The notes: generated by a model not told the origin, from the sequence alone. A stretch of 64,000 nucleotides of DNA from Lonicera japonica (GCA_021464415.1 CM038471.1:73510851-73574850); one strand, 5' to 3'; positions 44,827-56,058 are shown, counted from the first letter of the stretch. Translations and numbers: made by a program.

Positions 44827-45682
44827 AAGTTGAAAATCCTCTACTTTCTCAGATCTACCTCCAACATCAGCCCGCCGCCGCCTCCTTCCAAATCCATTTT
44901 TCAAAGCTCCATTCAAAGGGGAAGAAATCTCCCCACTTCTATTGTCTCAAGTCCACCATTCCCGTTCAAATCTTCAAATCATTCAAGCATAAACCCACTC
45001 ACAACAAATCAGATCTGTAAATCAGATCTACGAAACTCAACAAACGAGTAACGCATCTTTGAACACCAGATCCGCAATTCTCACAAAGCTACTTCACCTT
45101 TCAGAGTGCCGAAAATACACCATTGAAATCAACTGCTTCGATTTAGTTCAGATCGTATCCAAAACCGTCAAAACAGAACTCTATCCTCATCGCCTGAAGA
45201 AAACGATCACATTCGTAAAAAAATCACCTCAAAAAACCATCCCACGCGCTCTCACGCGCGGCCTGTGTTGGAGACGCTCCGTTCACGCCGATTCACGCGC
45301 CGTCTGCCTCTCACGCGCTTCCACGCGCTTGCACGCGCTGTCTGACGTCAGCTGACGTTATCAACGCCGTTAACAGACGCCGTCAACGCCGCTAACGGCC
45401 GCCGCCAATGCCGTTAACTGACGCCATTAACGTCCGTCAGCTGCCGTCAGTCAACGGTCAGCCGCCGTCAGTCAACGGTCAAAAAAAAAAAAAAAAAGGG
45501 AATCATTTTTATTGACCCAGTTTATTTCCAGAAGCAATTTTTGACCGGTTTTTCAGTTTTTTGACCGGTTTTCTACAAAGTTAGACCGGTTCTTAGGGTT
45601 TTTAGTCGTCCTGATCTCAAATCCGGCCTCCGTTTTTTCGGATCTAGCTTCTATTTATCAGTACTAGTTATATCACTACACA
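44827..45682 (+). other. Copia leader with GC-rich repeats
   Basis: 856 bp untranslated leader. At 45240-45340 acgcgc recurs many times, and at 45350-45480 cgtcaacgc, cgttaac and gccgtcag motifs are repeated, followed by a poly-A run. The high GC contrasts with the element's AT-rich body and could form strong RNA structure. Small open frames here lack motifs. Confidence 0.7.
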
Positions 45683-47149
45683 ATGGCTACCGATCCGCCT
45701 ACAATTACTTCATCATCAAGCAACAACTCATCCCCAATCATTGTACAAGCTGAAAGCTCTTCGTTTAATATCGGGGTTACGTTGGATGAAACTAATTATG
45801 ATCTGTGGTCTCAACTTATGGAGATGCATATTGCGGAAAAACAAAAATTCTCGTTTCTTAGTGGTACGACGCCAATTCCGAAAGTAGGTACCATTAAACA
45901 CGAAGCGTGGAGTTCAGACAATCAAAGGGTAAAAAGATGGCTTCTAATGTCTATGAAACCGGATATCATGAAGCGGTACATCCGAGTTCCTACAGCACGA
46001 GAAATTTGGAAGTCTCTTTCTAAAGCATTATATGATGGGGCTGATGAACTACAAGTCTTTACGTTGAATCAGAAGGCTTTTTCAGCCAAGCAAAGTGGTC
46101 GATCTCTCTCCGAATATTACGGAGAACTTACTGAAATCTTCAGCGAATTGGATCATCGCGATAGAGTGGTTATGGAAAATTCGAATGACCTCGAATCATA
46201 CAGAAAGTCAATCCAGCGTCTACGGGTTCACATTTTTTTGGCAGGATTAGATAACGAAAATGAACAAATTTGGGGTGAAATCTTGCGAAAGGATCCGGTT
46301 CCGGAATTGGAAGAAACATATTCGCTCGTTCGTCGAGAGGATATCCGACGAAAAGCTATGAACAGTGACATTGCTCATGTCGATGCCACTGCCATAGTGG
46401 CTCGTACCCGTGATCAGACTCGAAAAAACTCAAATTGGCAATCTCAAGCAACTTCATCAAGAGACCGAGGAGGCAGGTCTCAATATCCCCCCTGTTCGGT
46501 GTGTGGCCAAATCGGACACTCAAAAAAGGGATGCTATCAAGTAATCGGCTATCCAGACTGGTGGGATCATTCCCGGGATCGACGTTCAAGCCATAAGAAT
46601 GAAAGTGATGGAAAGAAGGCCTCTGGATTGCTTGCCACCGCTCACACCACTGGTACGGCCTTAAATTCTGCCTCTGTTTTGAATAATACATGGATAATTG
46701 ACTCTGGTGCTACAGATCATATGACATTCGATTCTAGACATGTTACCACTATTACACCCTCATCCACCAATTTTATTTTCACAGCTAATGGTGATCCCGT
46801 TCCTGTTATTGGAGAAGGGATAATTCCTTTATCTAATTCTATGAATTTAAACTATGTTCTTATAGTTCCTTCACTGAATTACAACTTGGTTTCAGTACCT
46901 CAAATTACTAATGCCTTAAATTGTATCGTTGTGTTTTGGCCTACTCATTGTGTTTTTAAGGACATTCAGACGAGACAGACGATTGGTTATGGGATTAAGC
47001 GGGGCAAATTGTACTACTTGGACCTAGAAGTGAAAGGCACGAAACAGTTACAACATGCTCTACAGACTGGTACTATCCGAGAAAAAAAGTTGAAGATGAA
47101 ATCTGGTTATGGCACCGTCGCTTGGGTCATGCGTCGTTTGTCTACTTAA
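45683..47149 (+). CDS. Copia gag, protease and start of pol (frame 1)
   Basis: 488 residues from the ATG at 45683. The N-terminal gag has LDETNYDLWSQLMEMHI, as in the copia-type gag family. A CCHC knuckle CSVCGQIGHSKKGC is followed by GYPDWW, then the aspartic protease WIIDSGATDHMT near 46692. The true pol continuation is in the -1 frame from 47089; the last 20 codons of this frame after the A7 run are out-of-frame. Either a one-base indel or a programmed shift joins it to the next entry. Confidence 0.88.
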   Translation: MATDPPTITSSSSNNSSPIIVQAESSSFNIGVTLDETNYDLWSQLMEMHIAEKQKFSFLSGTTPIPKVGTIKHEAWSSDNQRVKRWLLMSMKPDIMKRYIRVPTAREIWKSLSKALYDGADELQVFTLNQKAFSAKQSGRSLSEYYGELTEIFSELDHRDRVVMENSNDLESYRKSIQRLRVHIFLAGLDNENEQIWGEILRKDPVPELEETYSLVRREDIRRKAMNSDIAHVDATAIVARTRDQTRKNSNWQSQATSSRDRGGRSQYPPCSVCGQIGHSKKGCYQVIGYPDWWDHSRDRRSSHKNESDGKKASGLLATAHTTGTALNSASVLNNTWIIDSGATDHMTFDSRHVTTITPSSTNFIFTANGDPVPVIGEGIIPLSNSMNLNYVLIVPSLNYNLVSVPQITNALNCIVVFWPTHCVFKDIQTRQTIGYGIKRGKLYYLDLEVKGTKQLQHALQTGTIREKKLKMKSGYGTVAWVMRRLST

Positions 47150-49944
47150 GAAAATTATTTCCTAACTTGTTTAAGAATGTTGATCTTTCCCTATTTAAGT
47201 GTGAAACATGTGAACTTGCTAAGAGTCATCGTACTTCTTTTTCACCGTCGTTGAATAAATGCTCAGTTCCTTTTATGTTAATCCATTCTGATGTGTGGGG
47301 ACCATCCCCGAATAATTCTTTAAGCGGTTTTCGGTGGTTTGTCACTTTTATTGATGATTGTACTCGAATGACATGGATTTGTCCTATGAAATCTAAGAGT
47401 GAAGTCAGTCCTTTATTTCAACGATTTCATAAACAGATTAGCACACAATATAATGCTAATATTCAGGTCGTTCGAAGCGATAATGGAGGCGAATATATGG
47501 CTACATCTTTACAGGATTTCTTTCAAAGTCATGGGATTATCCATCAAACTACCTGCCCATATACGCCACAACAAAATGGGGTTACCGAAAGGAAGAATCG
47601 TCATTTGTTAGAAATAGTTTGGGCCTCATTACTTGGGGCAAATGTTCCGGTATCTTACTGGGGTGAAGCGCTTTCATCAGCCGCATATTTGATTAATCGT
47701 GTTCCATCAGCAATTCTTGATTTTCAAACGCCATTTGATGTTCTCCATAAAGCAGTATTGACTACTCACGAATCCAACTTACCTCCGCGAATCTTTGGTT
47801 GCGTGGCATTTGTTCACTTACCCAAAGAACAACGGAATAAGCTCGAATCTCGTGCAATCAAGTGCATATTTGTGGGCTATGCGTCTAATCAAAAAGGGTA
47901 TCGATGTTATCATCTTCCAACACGGAAGATGTATGTAACTACGGATGTCGTATTTCACGAAGGAGAGATGTATTTTCAGAAGACTGAACTTCAGGGGGAG
48001 CATTCTAGTGAAGTTCAAACTCTTGATTATAGCAACAACGACCAAGTTGAGATCTCACCACAAGTTTCAATAATGCCGAGCTCGCCTAGTCCAAGTTCGG
48101 CACAACCAAGTTCGCCACAACCGTCAGAACTAAGTTCGCTAAGTCCAAACTTACAATTGCCCCCGCCTGATCCAAATGAGCAATCATTTCTCTACGACAC
48201 GTCTACGTCTGAATATCAGGTGCATTCCCCTGAACCTTTTATAAGGCAACTCCCTCCCCGAAACAATAGAGGTATCCCAAAACCAACATATGAACCCGAT
48301 CTCACCAGTAAAGCCAAATACCCTATGAGTAATCATGTATCTTATGATAAGTTGTATGAATCGAATAAGTCATTTGTATGTCAGTTATCCTCTGTATCTA
48401 TTCCTAACAGTGTGCAGGAAGCCTTTAACGATCCAACATGGAAAGCAGCTATGGACGAGGAGATGAGATCCTTGAAAAAGAATGACACATGGGAGATAGT
48501 TGAATTACCATCAGAAAAAAGGCGGGTCGGGTGCAAATGGGTGTATACGGTCAAATATAAGGCGGATGGAACCATTGAAAGATACAAAGCAAGACTGGTA
48601 GCAAAAGGTTACACCCAGACTCAAGGAATCGATTATCTAGAGACCTTTGCACCGGTGGCAAAAATCAATACAGTACGTGTCTTGCTCTCGTTAGCTACAA
48701 ATCTGGATTGGCCGCTTCAACAATTTGACGTAAAGAATCCCTTTTTACATGGGGACTTGGAGGAAGAAGTATATATGGAATTTCTGCCAGGTTACGAAGT
48801 CCCTGTGGAACATAGAAATAAGGTATGCAAATTGAAAAAATCTCTGTATGGTTTGAAACAATCTCCCAGAGCTTGGTTCGGAAGATTCACTAGGTCGATG
48901 AGGAAATTTGGTTACAAACAGAGCAATTCTGATCATACATTATTTTTGAAAAGGTGCAATGAGAAGATCACAGCACTCATAGTTTATGTTGATGATATGG
49001 TAGTTACCGAAAATGACTCACAAGAACGAGAAGCTCTGAAGGAATATCTATCTCGGGAATTCGAGATGAAAGACCTCGGTGAATTGAAGTATTTCTTGGG
49101 AATTGAAGTGTCTAGGTCTCCCAAAGGCGTGTTTCTATCTCAGAGAAAGTATGCAATGGATTTGCTATGTGAAACCGGAATGTCTGCTTGTCAGCCATCA
49201 GAAACACCCATGGAAGAATGGTTGAAATTGGAAATCGAAGCTGATCAAGTACCCATCAATAAGGAGCGCTATCAGAGATTGGTAGGAAGGTTAATGTACT
49301 TAGCACATACCAGACCTGACATTTCTTATGCATTGAGTATAGTGAGTCAATTCATGCATAATCCTGGAGAGAAACATATGAAAACTGTTATGAAAATCAT
49401 TAGCTATTTAAAGGCATCTCCAGGAAAAGGAATTTTGTTTACGAAGAATAGTGATATCTCAAAGGTTGAAGGATACACTGATGCTGATTGGGCGGGAAAT
49501 TTAAGTGATAGAAGATCTACATCAGGATACTTTACGTTTGTTGGTGGGAATCTCGTTACCTGGAGAAGCAAGAAACAGAATGTCGTGTCTCGATCAAGTG
49601 CCGAGGCTGAATATCGAGGAATGGCAATGGGAGTCCAAGAGTTATTATGGCTAAAACTTTTATTGACTGATTTGGGTTACCCACCAAGAGAAGCTATGAT
49701 ATTATATTGTGATAACAAAGCAGCATGTGATATTGCCCAAAATTCGGTTCAACATGATAGAACAAAACATGTGGAAGTGGACAGATTCTTCATTAAAGAG
49801 AAATTGGAAGAGAACGTAATTGCTGTACCCCATATACGTTCAGAAGATCAGCTGGCTGATGTTCTCACCAAAGCCGTTTCAAACAGAATATTTTTCAAAT
49901 TGATCAGCAAGTTGGGCATGTTTGATATTTATGCACCAACTTGA
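47089..49944 (+). CDS. Copia pol: integrase, RT, RNase H (frame 2)
   Basis: Open from 47089 to 49944 in the -1 frame relative to gag. No ATG is needed if translated by frameshift; the first ATG in frame lies far inside. It opens with the pre-integrase zinc motif WLWHRRLGH...CETC, then integrase (HSDVWGP, DNGGEY), RT (YKARLVAKGYTQ, YVDDMVV at 48984 on) and RNase H (DADWAGN...SSAEAEYRG, ending ADVLTKA). All catalytic blocks read as intact and there is no internal stop, so the element may be close to functional. Confidence 0.9.
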   Translation, partial: VEDEIWLWHRRLGHASFVYLRKLFPNLFKNVDLSLFKCETCELAKSHRTSFSPSLNKCSVPFMLIHSDVWGPSPNNSLSGFRWFVTFIDDCTRMTWICPMKSKSEVSPLFQRFHKQISTQYNANIQVVRSDNGGEYMATSLQDFFQSHGIIHQTTCPYTPQQNGVTERKNRHLLEIVWASLLGANVPVSYWGEALSSAAYLINRVPSAILDFQTPFDVLHKAVLTTHESNLPPRIFGCVAFVHLPKEQRNKLESRAIKCIFVGYASNQKGYRCYHLPTRKMYVTTDVVFHEGEMYFQKTELQGEHSSEVQTLDYSNNDQVEISPQVSIMPSSPSPSSAQPSSPQPSELSSLSPNLQLPPPDPNEQSFLYDTSTSEYQVHSPEPFIRQLPPRNNRGIPKPTYEPDLTSKAKYPMSNHVSYDKLYESNKSFVCQLSSVSIPNSVQEAFNDPTWKAAMDEEMRSLKKNDTWEIVELPSEKRRVGCKWVYTVKYKADGTIERYKARLVAKGYTQTQGIDYLETFAPVAKINTVRVLLSLATNLDWPLQQFDVKNPFLHGDLEEEVYMEFLPGYEVPVEHRNKVCKLKKSLYGLKQSPRAWFGRFTRSMRKFGYKQSNSDHTLFLKRCNEKITALIVYVDDMVVTENDSQEREALKEYLSREFEMKDLGELKYFLGIEVSRSPKGVFLSQRKYAMDLLCETGMSACQPSETPMEEWLKLEIEADQVPINKERYQRLVGRLMYLAHTRPDISYALSIVSQFMHNPGEKHMKTVMKIISYLKASPGKGILFTKNSDISKVEGYTDADWAGNLSDRRSTSGYFTFVGGNLVTWRSKKQNVVSRSSAEAEYRGMAMGVQELLWLKLLLTDLGYPPREAMILYCDNKAACDIAQNSVQHDRTKHVEVDRFFIKEKLEENVIAVPHIRSEDQLADVLTKAVSNRIFFKLISKLGMFDIYAPT

Positions 49945-49951
49945 GGGGGAG
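49941..49951 (+). other. Polypurine tract of the young copia
   Basis: ttgagggggag immediately precedes the 3' LTR and overlaps the end of pol. Confidence 0.85.
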
Positions 49952-50105
49952 TGTTAGAATATTATATTATATTAATGTATAGAATATATCTCAGTGTATT
50001 AGGTTCCATACTCAGTTGTATTATTTTTTCCTTTATATAGGGCTCCTCTTCCATGTATACAGATATACAAAATACAATACAAATCCTCTCTCTCTAAAAT
50101 CTATA
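49952..50105 (+). repeat. 3' LTR of the young copia
   Basis: 154 bp, TGTTAGAATA...AATCTATA, followed by target duplication taaag. One visible difference from the 5' LTR. Confidence 0.92.
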
Positions 50106-50110
50106 TAAAG

Positions 50111-51229
50111 TAGTGTACTCACGTTCTTATACTATTAAAGCTAGCTATATATATATATATGTTGGTTACTGTGATTACGTTACTAATTACTATGTCATCT
50201 AAATTAAACAGTTGATTAACTTTTTTTTCTCTTCATTATCCAATTAGATAATCATCTCGAAACTTTGTTTTCGAGCGTATGAAAATTTTAAAGCATAAAA
50301 TAATAATAATAAAAAAAGAGACAGAGAAAAAGAAAAAAAGTAGAAGTCACTAACTTTGAAGAAGTAAACTATCAAATGAGAGGAAGAAAACATTAGTTGA
50401 TTAATACGCTTACCGTTTCAAAAAACATTTAGAAGAGAATTTATTAGAATATAATTAGAAGGCAAGAACATAACTATAAAACATAAGTCCAATAAAACAT
50501 TATCTTGAGGTGGTTGGAATTAATTTTTTTATATTAACATATTAGACAATATATTTATAAAAAGTGAAAAGTAGTAAAAACCAAAAACACTTTATGGGTC
50601 TAAACTAAAATTTATGAAAATTCAACTAATTTGGAGATTATGTTTGAAAAATTGATATTAACATGTACTAAATTTTAAGTATTAAGAACGGCCAATATAA
50701 CTTGCTTTTATTTTGTTTTTAATATGTAACATTGAGCACAAAATAATTTATAAACTTAAAGTGAAATAAAAAGAATATTGGCTAACCTTCAGGAAGTATA
50801 TTGTGAATGTAGTGGACGGAAAACAATGTTGGTAGACTATCTTCGACACTTCAAAACAAAAGAAATGAGATAAAATTATGAGAATGTAATTTGAAAGGAA
50901 AATTTTATATTAAAGAGAAATAAAAAGAAAATAATACCGTAAGAAGAGAGTATATGAATTTTTTGTAAGAGGCAATACTGAGAAGCTTGGGAGGCATGTA
51001 ACTCTTTTTGTATATAATTATTGAGTAAATGAATGATAATAAAGACTAAAAAGTGGTAATGAATATTATATTTATAAATAATTTATTATGAGAGTAGTGA
51101 AGGGAGATGAAAAATAATGGTAGAAAAAACGCTTGACGTAAATATAATTCATTACTATATAAAGAAATAAAGGGGGTAAATAGTTAATAATTATTAAATT
51201 AAATAGAAATCATCATCATTGATGGAGTT
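50111..51229. other. AT-rich spacer
   Basis: An (AT)n tract at about 50141-50160. No gene recognised and no element ends found. Confidence 0.4.
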
Positions 51230-51269
51230 AAATACTAATTTTATCATTGGCATACAAAGGTAATTCAAC

Positions 51270-51470
51270 ACTTTTACCTCCAGTAAAATACCAATTTTTA
51301 CCTCCAGTAAAATACTATTTTTTACCTCCAGTAAAATACCATTTTTACCTATGTGACCTAAGCATACACATCATGTACATTCTAGAATACATGTGACATA
51401 AGCATACACATCATATACATTCTAGAATACATGTGATCTAAGCATACACATCATATACATTACCAAATTT
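51270..51470. repeat. Two adjacent minisatellites
   Basis: Three copies of a unit with tttacctccagtaaaatac (51273-51350, about 27-bp period) are followed by three copies of a unit with taagcatacacatcat.tacat (51355-51465, about 45-bp period) that also contains tctagaatacatgtga. Confidence 0.85.
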
Positions 51471-51687
51471 ACCTTTTTACCCTTTTACATTTACCTATAA
51501 ATACCCCCCTCATTCATTCATTCATTCAAAACACACCAAAAAACATCTATTCCTCCTCTCCCAATATCCATCCATCTTTCCTAAATACAAGCCAATTTTT
51601 GAGGGTCTTATACTCTCTCTTTTCATACCCCAAAAAAAATACCAATCCTTATACTCTCTCTCTCCTACACAGTTTATTATTTATTCT

Positions 51688-51920
51688 GTTGAAATATTTG
51701 TAATCCTAATTCTATACTTATAAATAGAATTAAGGAAATTATAGAAAGAGAGAGAGATTGGTAGCTTGTAATATCATCCAAATTGATTGCCTTTGAGCTA
51801 ATACAAAGCAAGCACACACAAAAGGAGGACGTACTGCCGGACTAGCATAAGCGCTACCGGGGGAACCTACCTTAACAAAAACGTCTCGTGTTCATCTTCA
51901 TTTTTAATCAGTTTCTGTCG
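51688..51920 (+). repeat. Possible solo or truncated copia LTR
   Basis: Starts tgttgaaatatttg, has ctataaatag-like tattaagt text (acttataaatagaatt at 51716 on), and ends in a acgtctcgtgttcatcttc block as many plant copia LTRs do. No matching second LTR, primer site or target duplication seen, so this is a weak call. Confidence 0.3.
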
Positions 51921-51927
51921 GTACTGT

Positions 51928-52165
51928 TCACAGTCACTGTTCACATATACAGTGGTACTGTTCACGGTCACTGTTCATAATCACTGTTCACATATACAGC
52001 GGTACTGTTCACGGTCAATGTTCAAAATCACTGTTCACATATACAGCGGTAATGTTCACAATCACTGTTCACATATACAGTGGTACTATTCACAGTTACT
52101 GTTCACTTACACTGTTCATATATACGGTGGTACTGTTCACAATCACTGTTCACAGTTACGATCAA
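51928..52165. repeat. Minisatellite of actgttcac motifs
   Basis: More than a dozen copies of (c)actgttcac or gtactgttcac, grouped into a larger unit of about 47 bp that includes acatatacag.gg. Small open frames across it are by-products of the repeat. Confidence 0.85.
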
Positions 52166-52949
52166 ATTCACCATTATTCATTGATTGGTCGGTCGTCAAT
52201 TATCTGTTCTAGATTTTTACACCATCAATCATCATCATCATTATCATCATCATCATTATTATTCTTATTATTATTAGATAAAGAAATAAAGAAAATAAAA
52301 CAAAAATTCTTGCCTTTTTCAGTCTTTGTCTTGTGTAGGTAAACACAACAGTAGAAATATTTGAATTATTGTACACTTTATGCGTACATTTTTATAGTGG
52401 GTTTTAATGAGGAGATGAAAAAATTTAGTGAACATTTATATCAGAGACTAACTGTGCATTAAATTAAAAAAAATGACAACCTAATTGGTTCTTAAGAGAG
52501 AGTTAATGTTGAGAGACAAAATTGTTAAAAATTAGGGAAGGTGAAAAGGTTGTGGTAATTAAGAATTCATAAATAGTGAGATTATTTGAAATAATTAAAG
52601 AATCAATGCCCAAAAAAAAATATTTACCGAGGGAATGTTACGGAGAGCCTAGCTTTTGCCATTTTGAATTTGAATTGACAAAAAAAAAACTATTAAATTT
52701 AAATTATGAAGAATATAATTATAAATAAAATGTATGAAAAAGAGGAAGATATGGTGAATTGTAGAAATATGAAAGTTATGTGAAGAGGAAATTATCTATA
52801 TAAACAATTAAGGAATTATTGAAGATATATAAGGAAGAGAAAATAATTATGTAACGTAGTATAAAATCCACTTTTTAATAAAAAAAAGATTAAGTAAAAT
52901 AATTAATATTGACACATGTCATCCTCTAATTCAAGGATATCATTTTACT

Positions 52950-52980
<31 letters not shown>

Positions 52981-52982
52981 TT
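52166..52982. other. AT-rich spacer
   Basis: Contains (ATC/ATT)n near 52225-52275 and (AT)n at about 52951-52977. No gene recognised. Confidence 0.4.
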
Positions 52983-54420
52983 ATAAACGGAAATAATTAG
53001 AATTGGGAGAGTTATTAAAAAAAGGAAAAAAATAAAGAGTAATAATTATACGAGGAAAACTATTTCAAAAATTGGAATTTAAGCAATAATAATAATGACT
53101 TTAATAGGGTTTTAGTGGTGATTTAATTACCTTAAGAAGAGAAGACGAAACATCTTTTCAGTTTGATAGCTTATGACTTATTTTCAACATTTTTTTTCCT
53201 GTTAATCCATCGCGAGTATTGTCTTTATAAAAATTTAGGCAATTAAACAAAAATAACAATTAATGGTAGAGTAAAAAGATCACAATATTAATTAGACCCA
53301 TTTCAAAATTTTGAATTTAAGAGGAGAGAGATGTTGAGAAAGAGAAAATAGGCATAATATTAATTAGACCCATTTCAAAAATTAGAATTTTCGGATTCAT
53401 AGGGGAGAAAATAGGGGAAACATAAATAATTATAAGAGGAACTAATAAGGTAATAATTACAAATGGAAATAATTAGAATTGGGAGAGTTATTAAAAAAAG
53501 GAAAAAAAATAAGGAGGAAAACCATTTCAAAAATTGGAATTTATGAGGAGAGTGATGGCGAGAAAGAGAAAATGGGCACAATATTAATTAGACCCATTTT
53601 AAAAATTGGAATTTCTAGATTCATAGAGGAGAAAATAGGGAAAAATGGAAATAATTATAAGAGATTAATAGGGGAGAAAATAAGGGGAAACGGAAATAAT
53701 TATAAGAGCAACTAATAAGGTCATAATTATAAACATAAATAATTAGAATTAATGGGAGAGTTATTTGAAAAAATAAGGAGTAATTGAGAGATTTATGATC
53801 GGCACATTATATTATAAATGGAAATAATTAGAATTGTGAGAGTTATTAAAAATAGGGAAAAAACCTTGAATAATAATTATAGGATGAAAACTATTTCAAA
53901 AATTGGAATTTAAGCAATAATGATGGTGATTTTAATAGGGCTTTAGTGGTGATTTAATTACCTTAAGAAGAGAAGACGAAACATCCTTTCAGTTTGATGG
54001 CTTATGGCTTATTTTCAACATTTTTTTTATTATTCCATCTCAAGTATTGTCCTTAGAAAAATTTATGCAATTAAACAAAATAACAATGACTAGTAGAGAG
54101 AAAAGATCATAATATTAATTAAACCCCTTTTAAAATTTTGGATTTAAGAGGAGAGAGATGTTGAGAAAGAGAAAATAGGCATAATATTAATTAGACCCAT
54201 TTGAAAAATTGGAATTTTCGGATTCATAGAAGAGAAAATAGGAGAAACGGAAATAATTATAAGAGATTCATAGGGGAGAAAATAAGGAGAAACATAAATA
54301 ATTATAGGAGCAATTAATAAGGTAATAATTATAAACTTAAACAATTAGAATTAATGGGAAAGTTATTTTAAAAAACGAAAAAAATAAGGAGTAATTGAGA
54401 GATTTATGATAGGCACGTGT
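52983..54420. repeat. 831-bp tandem duplication with internal subrepeats
   Basis: Unit 1 (about 52983-53813) and a shorter unit 2 (about 53814-54420) share taa.cggaaataattag..., tttcaaaaattggaatttaag and accttaagaagagaagacg in register, with a period of 831 bp measured at ttagtggtg. Within units, aatattaattagacccattt recurs about five times. No protein coding evident; origin unknown. Confidence 0.8.
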
Positions 54421-54433
54421 CAAGCCCACAGAG

Positions 54434-54458
54434 AAAGATAGAGTTTTACTCTATCTTT
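54434..54458. repeat. Short hairpin
   Basis: Arms aaagatagagt and actctatcttt, 11 bp each, with a ttt loop. It lies at the right edge of the tandem duplication; I assign no function. Confidence 0.7.
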
Positions 54459-54901
54459 TAGTTATGAAAAAAGGAAAAAGGAAAAAAAATAGTACAAATG
54501 AAAATTATCTCATGTAGGGCTATTAAACCCAATCCGAAAATCAACGGAATGGACTGAACCGATTCGGATCGATCCGTAAATCCCGAATTGAAAAAAAACG
54601 AAACCAAAAATAGGAAAATCCAATCGAAATCGAATAATTCTTTCGAGGCTAGTCTATCCAGAACCGAATTTTAAATATAGGGGCAAAATGACATCATTTT
54701 GATAGGTTTTTTTTTAATTGTCTAACCCTAAATATAAAACACAACAAGACACACTTTATGTTAAAAAAAAAAAAAAAAGAATGAGGTAGCTCAATGATTA
54801 AGATTATCTCAAGTTACTAAGAAGTGTGTGACTTTTTGTTTATGCACATAAATCATGTAATTTAAAATAAAAAATTTATAAAAAGTATAGTTCTTTGGAA
54901 T
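54459..54901. other. Spacer with degenerate repeat
   Basis: 54520-54660 carries ccga/tcgg-rich text (gattcggatcgatccg) like degenerate MITE interiors. A poly-A run at about 54762-54779. No gene. Confidence 0.35.
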
Positions 54902-55216
54902 TAAGGTCTCATTTGGTTCGCGGATTTCACCACTTAGGAAAGGAATTGTTTGGTAAACACAAATTTTAAAAATACTTTACTGGCGGATGGGAAAGTATCG
55001 GGTAAAGTCATTCTTCTCGAAACCTATGAGATTCGTTTTTTCCTTATTATTTACCAGCATTTATTACAAAAAAATTGAACAATAATACCCCATACCTAAA
55101 TACTTTCCATACTTTACTAAACACAAGAAATGAAACTTGATAGGAACTTTAGTTTCCTACACCCATAGGAAAGACAAAGGGGTTGATTTCCCTTCCATTA
55201 ACCAAACGAGACATAA
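54902..55216. mobile_element. PIF/Harbinger-type MITE 3
   Basis: The 309-bp insert 54905-55213 has ends ggtctcatttggtt and aaccaaacgagaca, and TAA at 54902-54904 and 55214-55216. A truncated relative is at 42098-42162. Confidence 0.7.
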
Positions 55217-55500
55217 GATGATCAATTCTTTATTCTTTAAGTCAACCGTTTAAGCACGGTTAGCTTTTATTCTATACTATTAATTAAGTATGAATAATTC
55301 TTTAGTGTTTCTATTAAATTAGAAAATAAAAGAATTCAATTAAAGGATTCCAACTCGTGAACTAATACTCAATGGGAGGAATATTACTATATTATTTAAT
55401 CAAATACAATCATAAATCATTAAAAATATATATTATCAAATAAAATATTACACACACTTACGCTGTGCATGTGTTTCGGAGTCTAGTAGCAATAGATTTA

Positions 55501-55650
55501 GGTAGTGTTTGATAAAAAAATTGAAAACTGAAACTGAAAAAACTATTTGTTTAGTTCTGAAAAAATGTTATTTGTTTGAATATAACACATCAGAATTTTT
55601 ATTTTTTTAGTATGACAATTTTGTCCTTATTAATTTATTTGGATCACATG
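55501..55650. mobile_element. Truncated relative of MITE 1
   Basis: After TTA (55498-55500) the sequence ggtagtgtttgataaaa and the following aactatttgtttagttctga match the left part of the MITE at 19250-19977. The right end is not recognisable. Confidence 0.65.
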
Positions 55651-56058
55651 ATTCAAAATGAAAATAAAAAAAATGTCATATAATTTAAACTTTTCAACCA
55701 AGCCAAGCCAAGCCAACCCATTTCATTTATAAAAATTACTTACCACCATTATTTCGCTAAATGCAAAAAATCATAAGATAAAATTTGTACTTGGACAAAA
55801 TTTTAAAACATAAAGACATAATATTATATCAAAGTAAAATTAATTAAACATTAATAATCATATAAAAAGCTACGTGACACTAAAAAAACCATATACATAA
55901 ACCTAATAAATAAAACTAATTAATTAATTTCCCAGTCGCTGGAAATTTTTACGAGTACAATTAAATTCAATTCAAATATCAAATTAGTATGAAGAATAAA
56001 AGATAAATAAAGATAACCTTAAATCCCTAAATTTCGAAGTTGAATAATAATAGTATGA
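55651..56058. other. AT-rich spacer
   Basis: No gene or clear repeat seen. Confidence 0.35.

Larger units (their letters stand above)
44656..50110 (+). mobile_element. Young Ty1/copia retrotransposon
   Basis: The 5.4-kb element 44661-50105 has target duplication taaag (44656-44660, 50106-50110), 154-bp LTRs differing at one visible position, a primer-binding site, a long GC-rich leader, a gag-pol region with a single frame break, and a polypurine tract. The order protease, integrase, RT, RNase H is copia. Near-identical LTRs imply a recent insertion. Confidence 0.95.
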
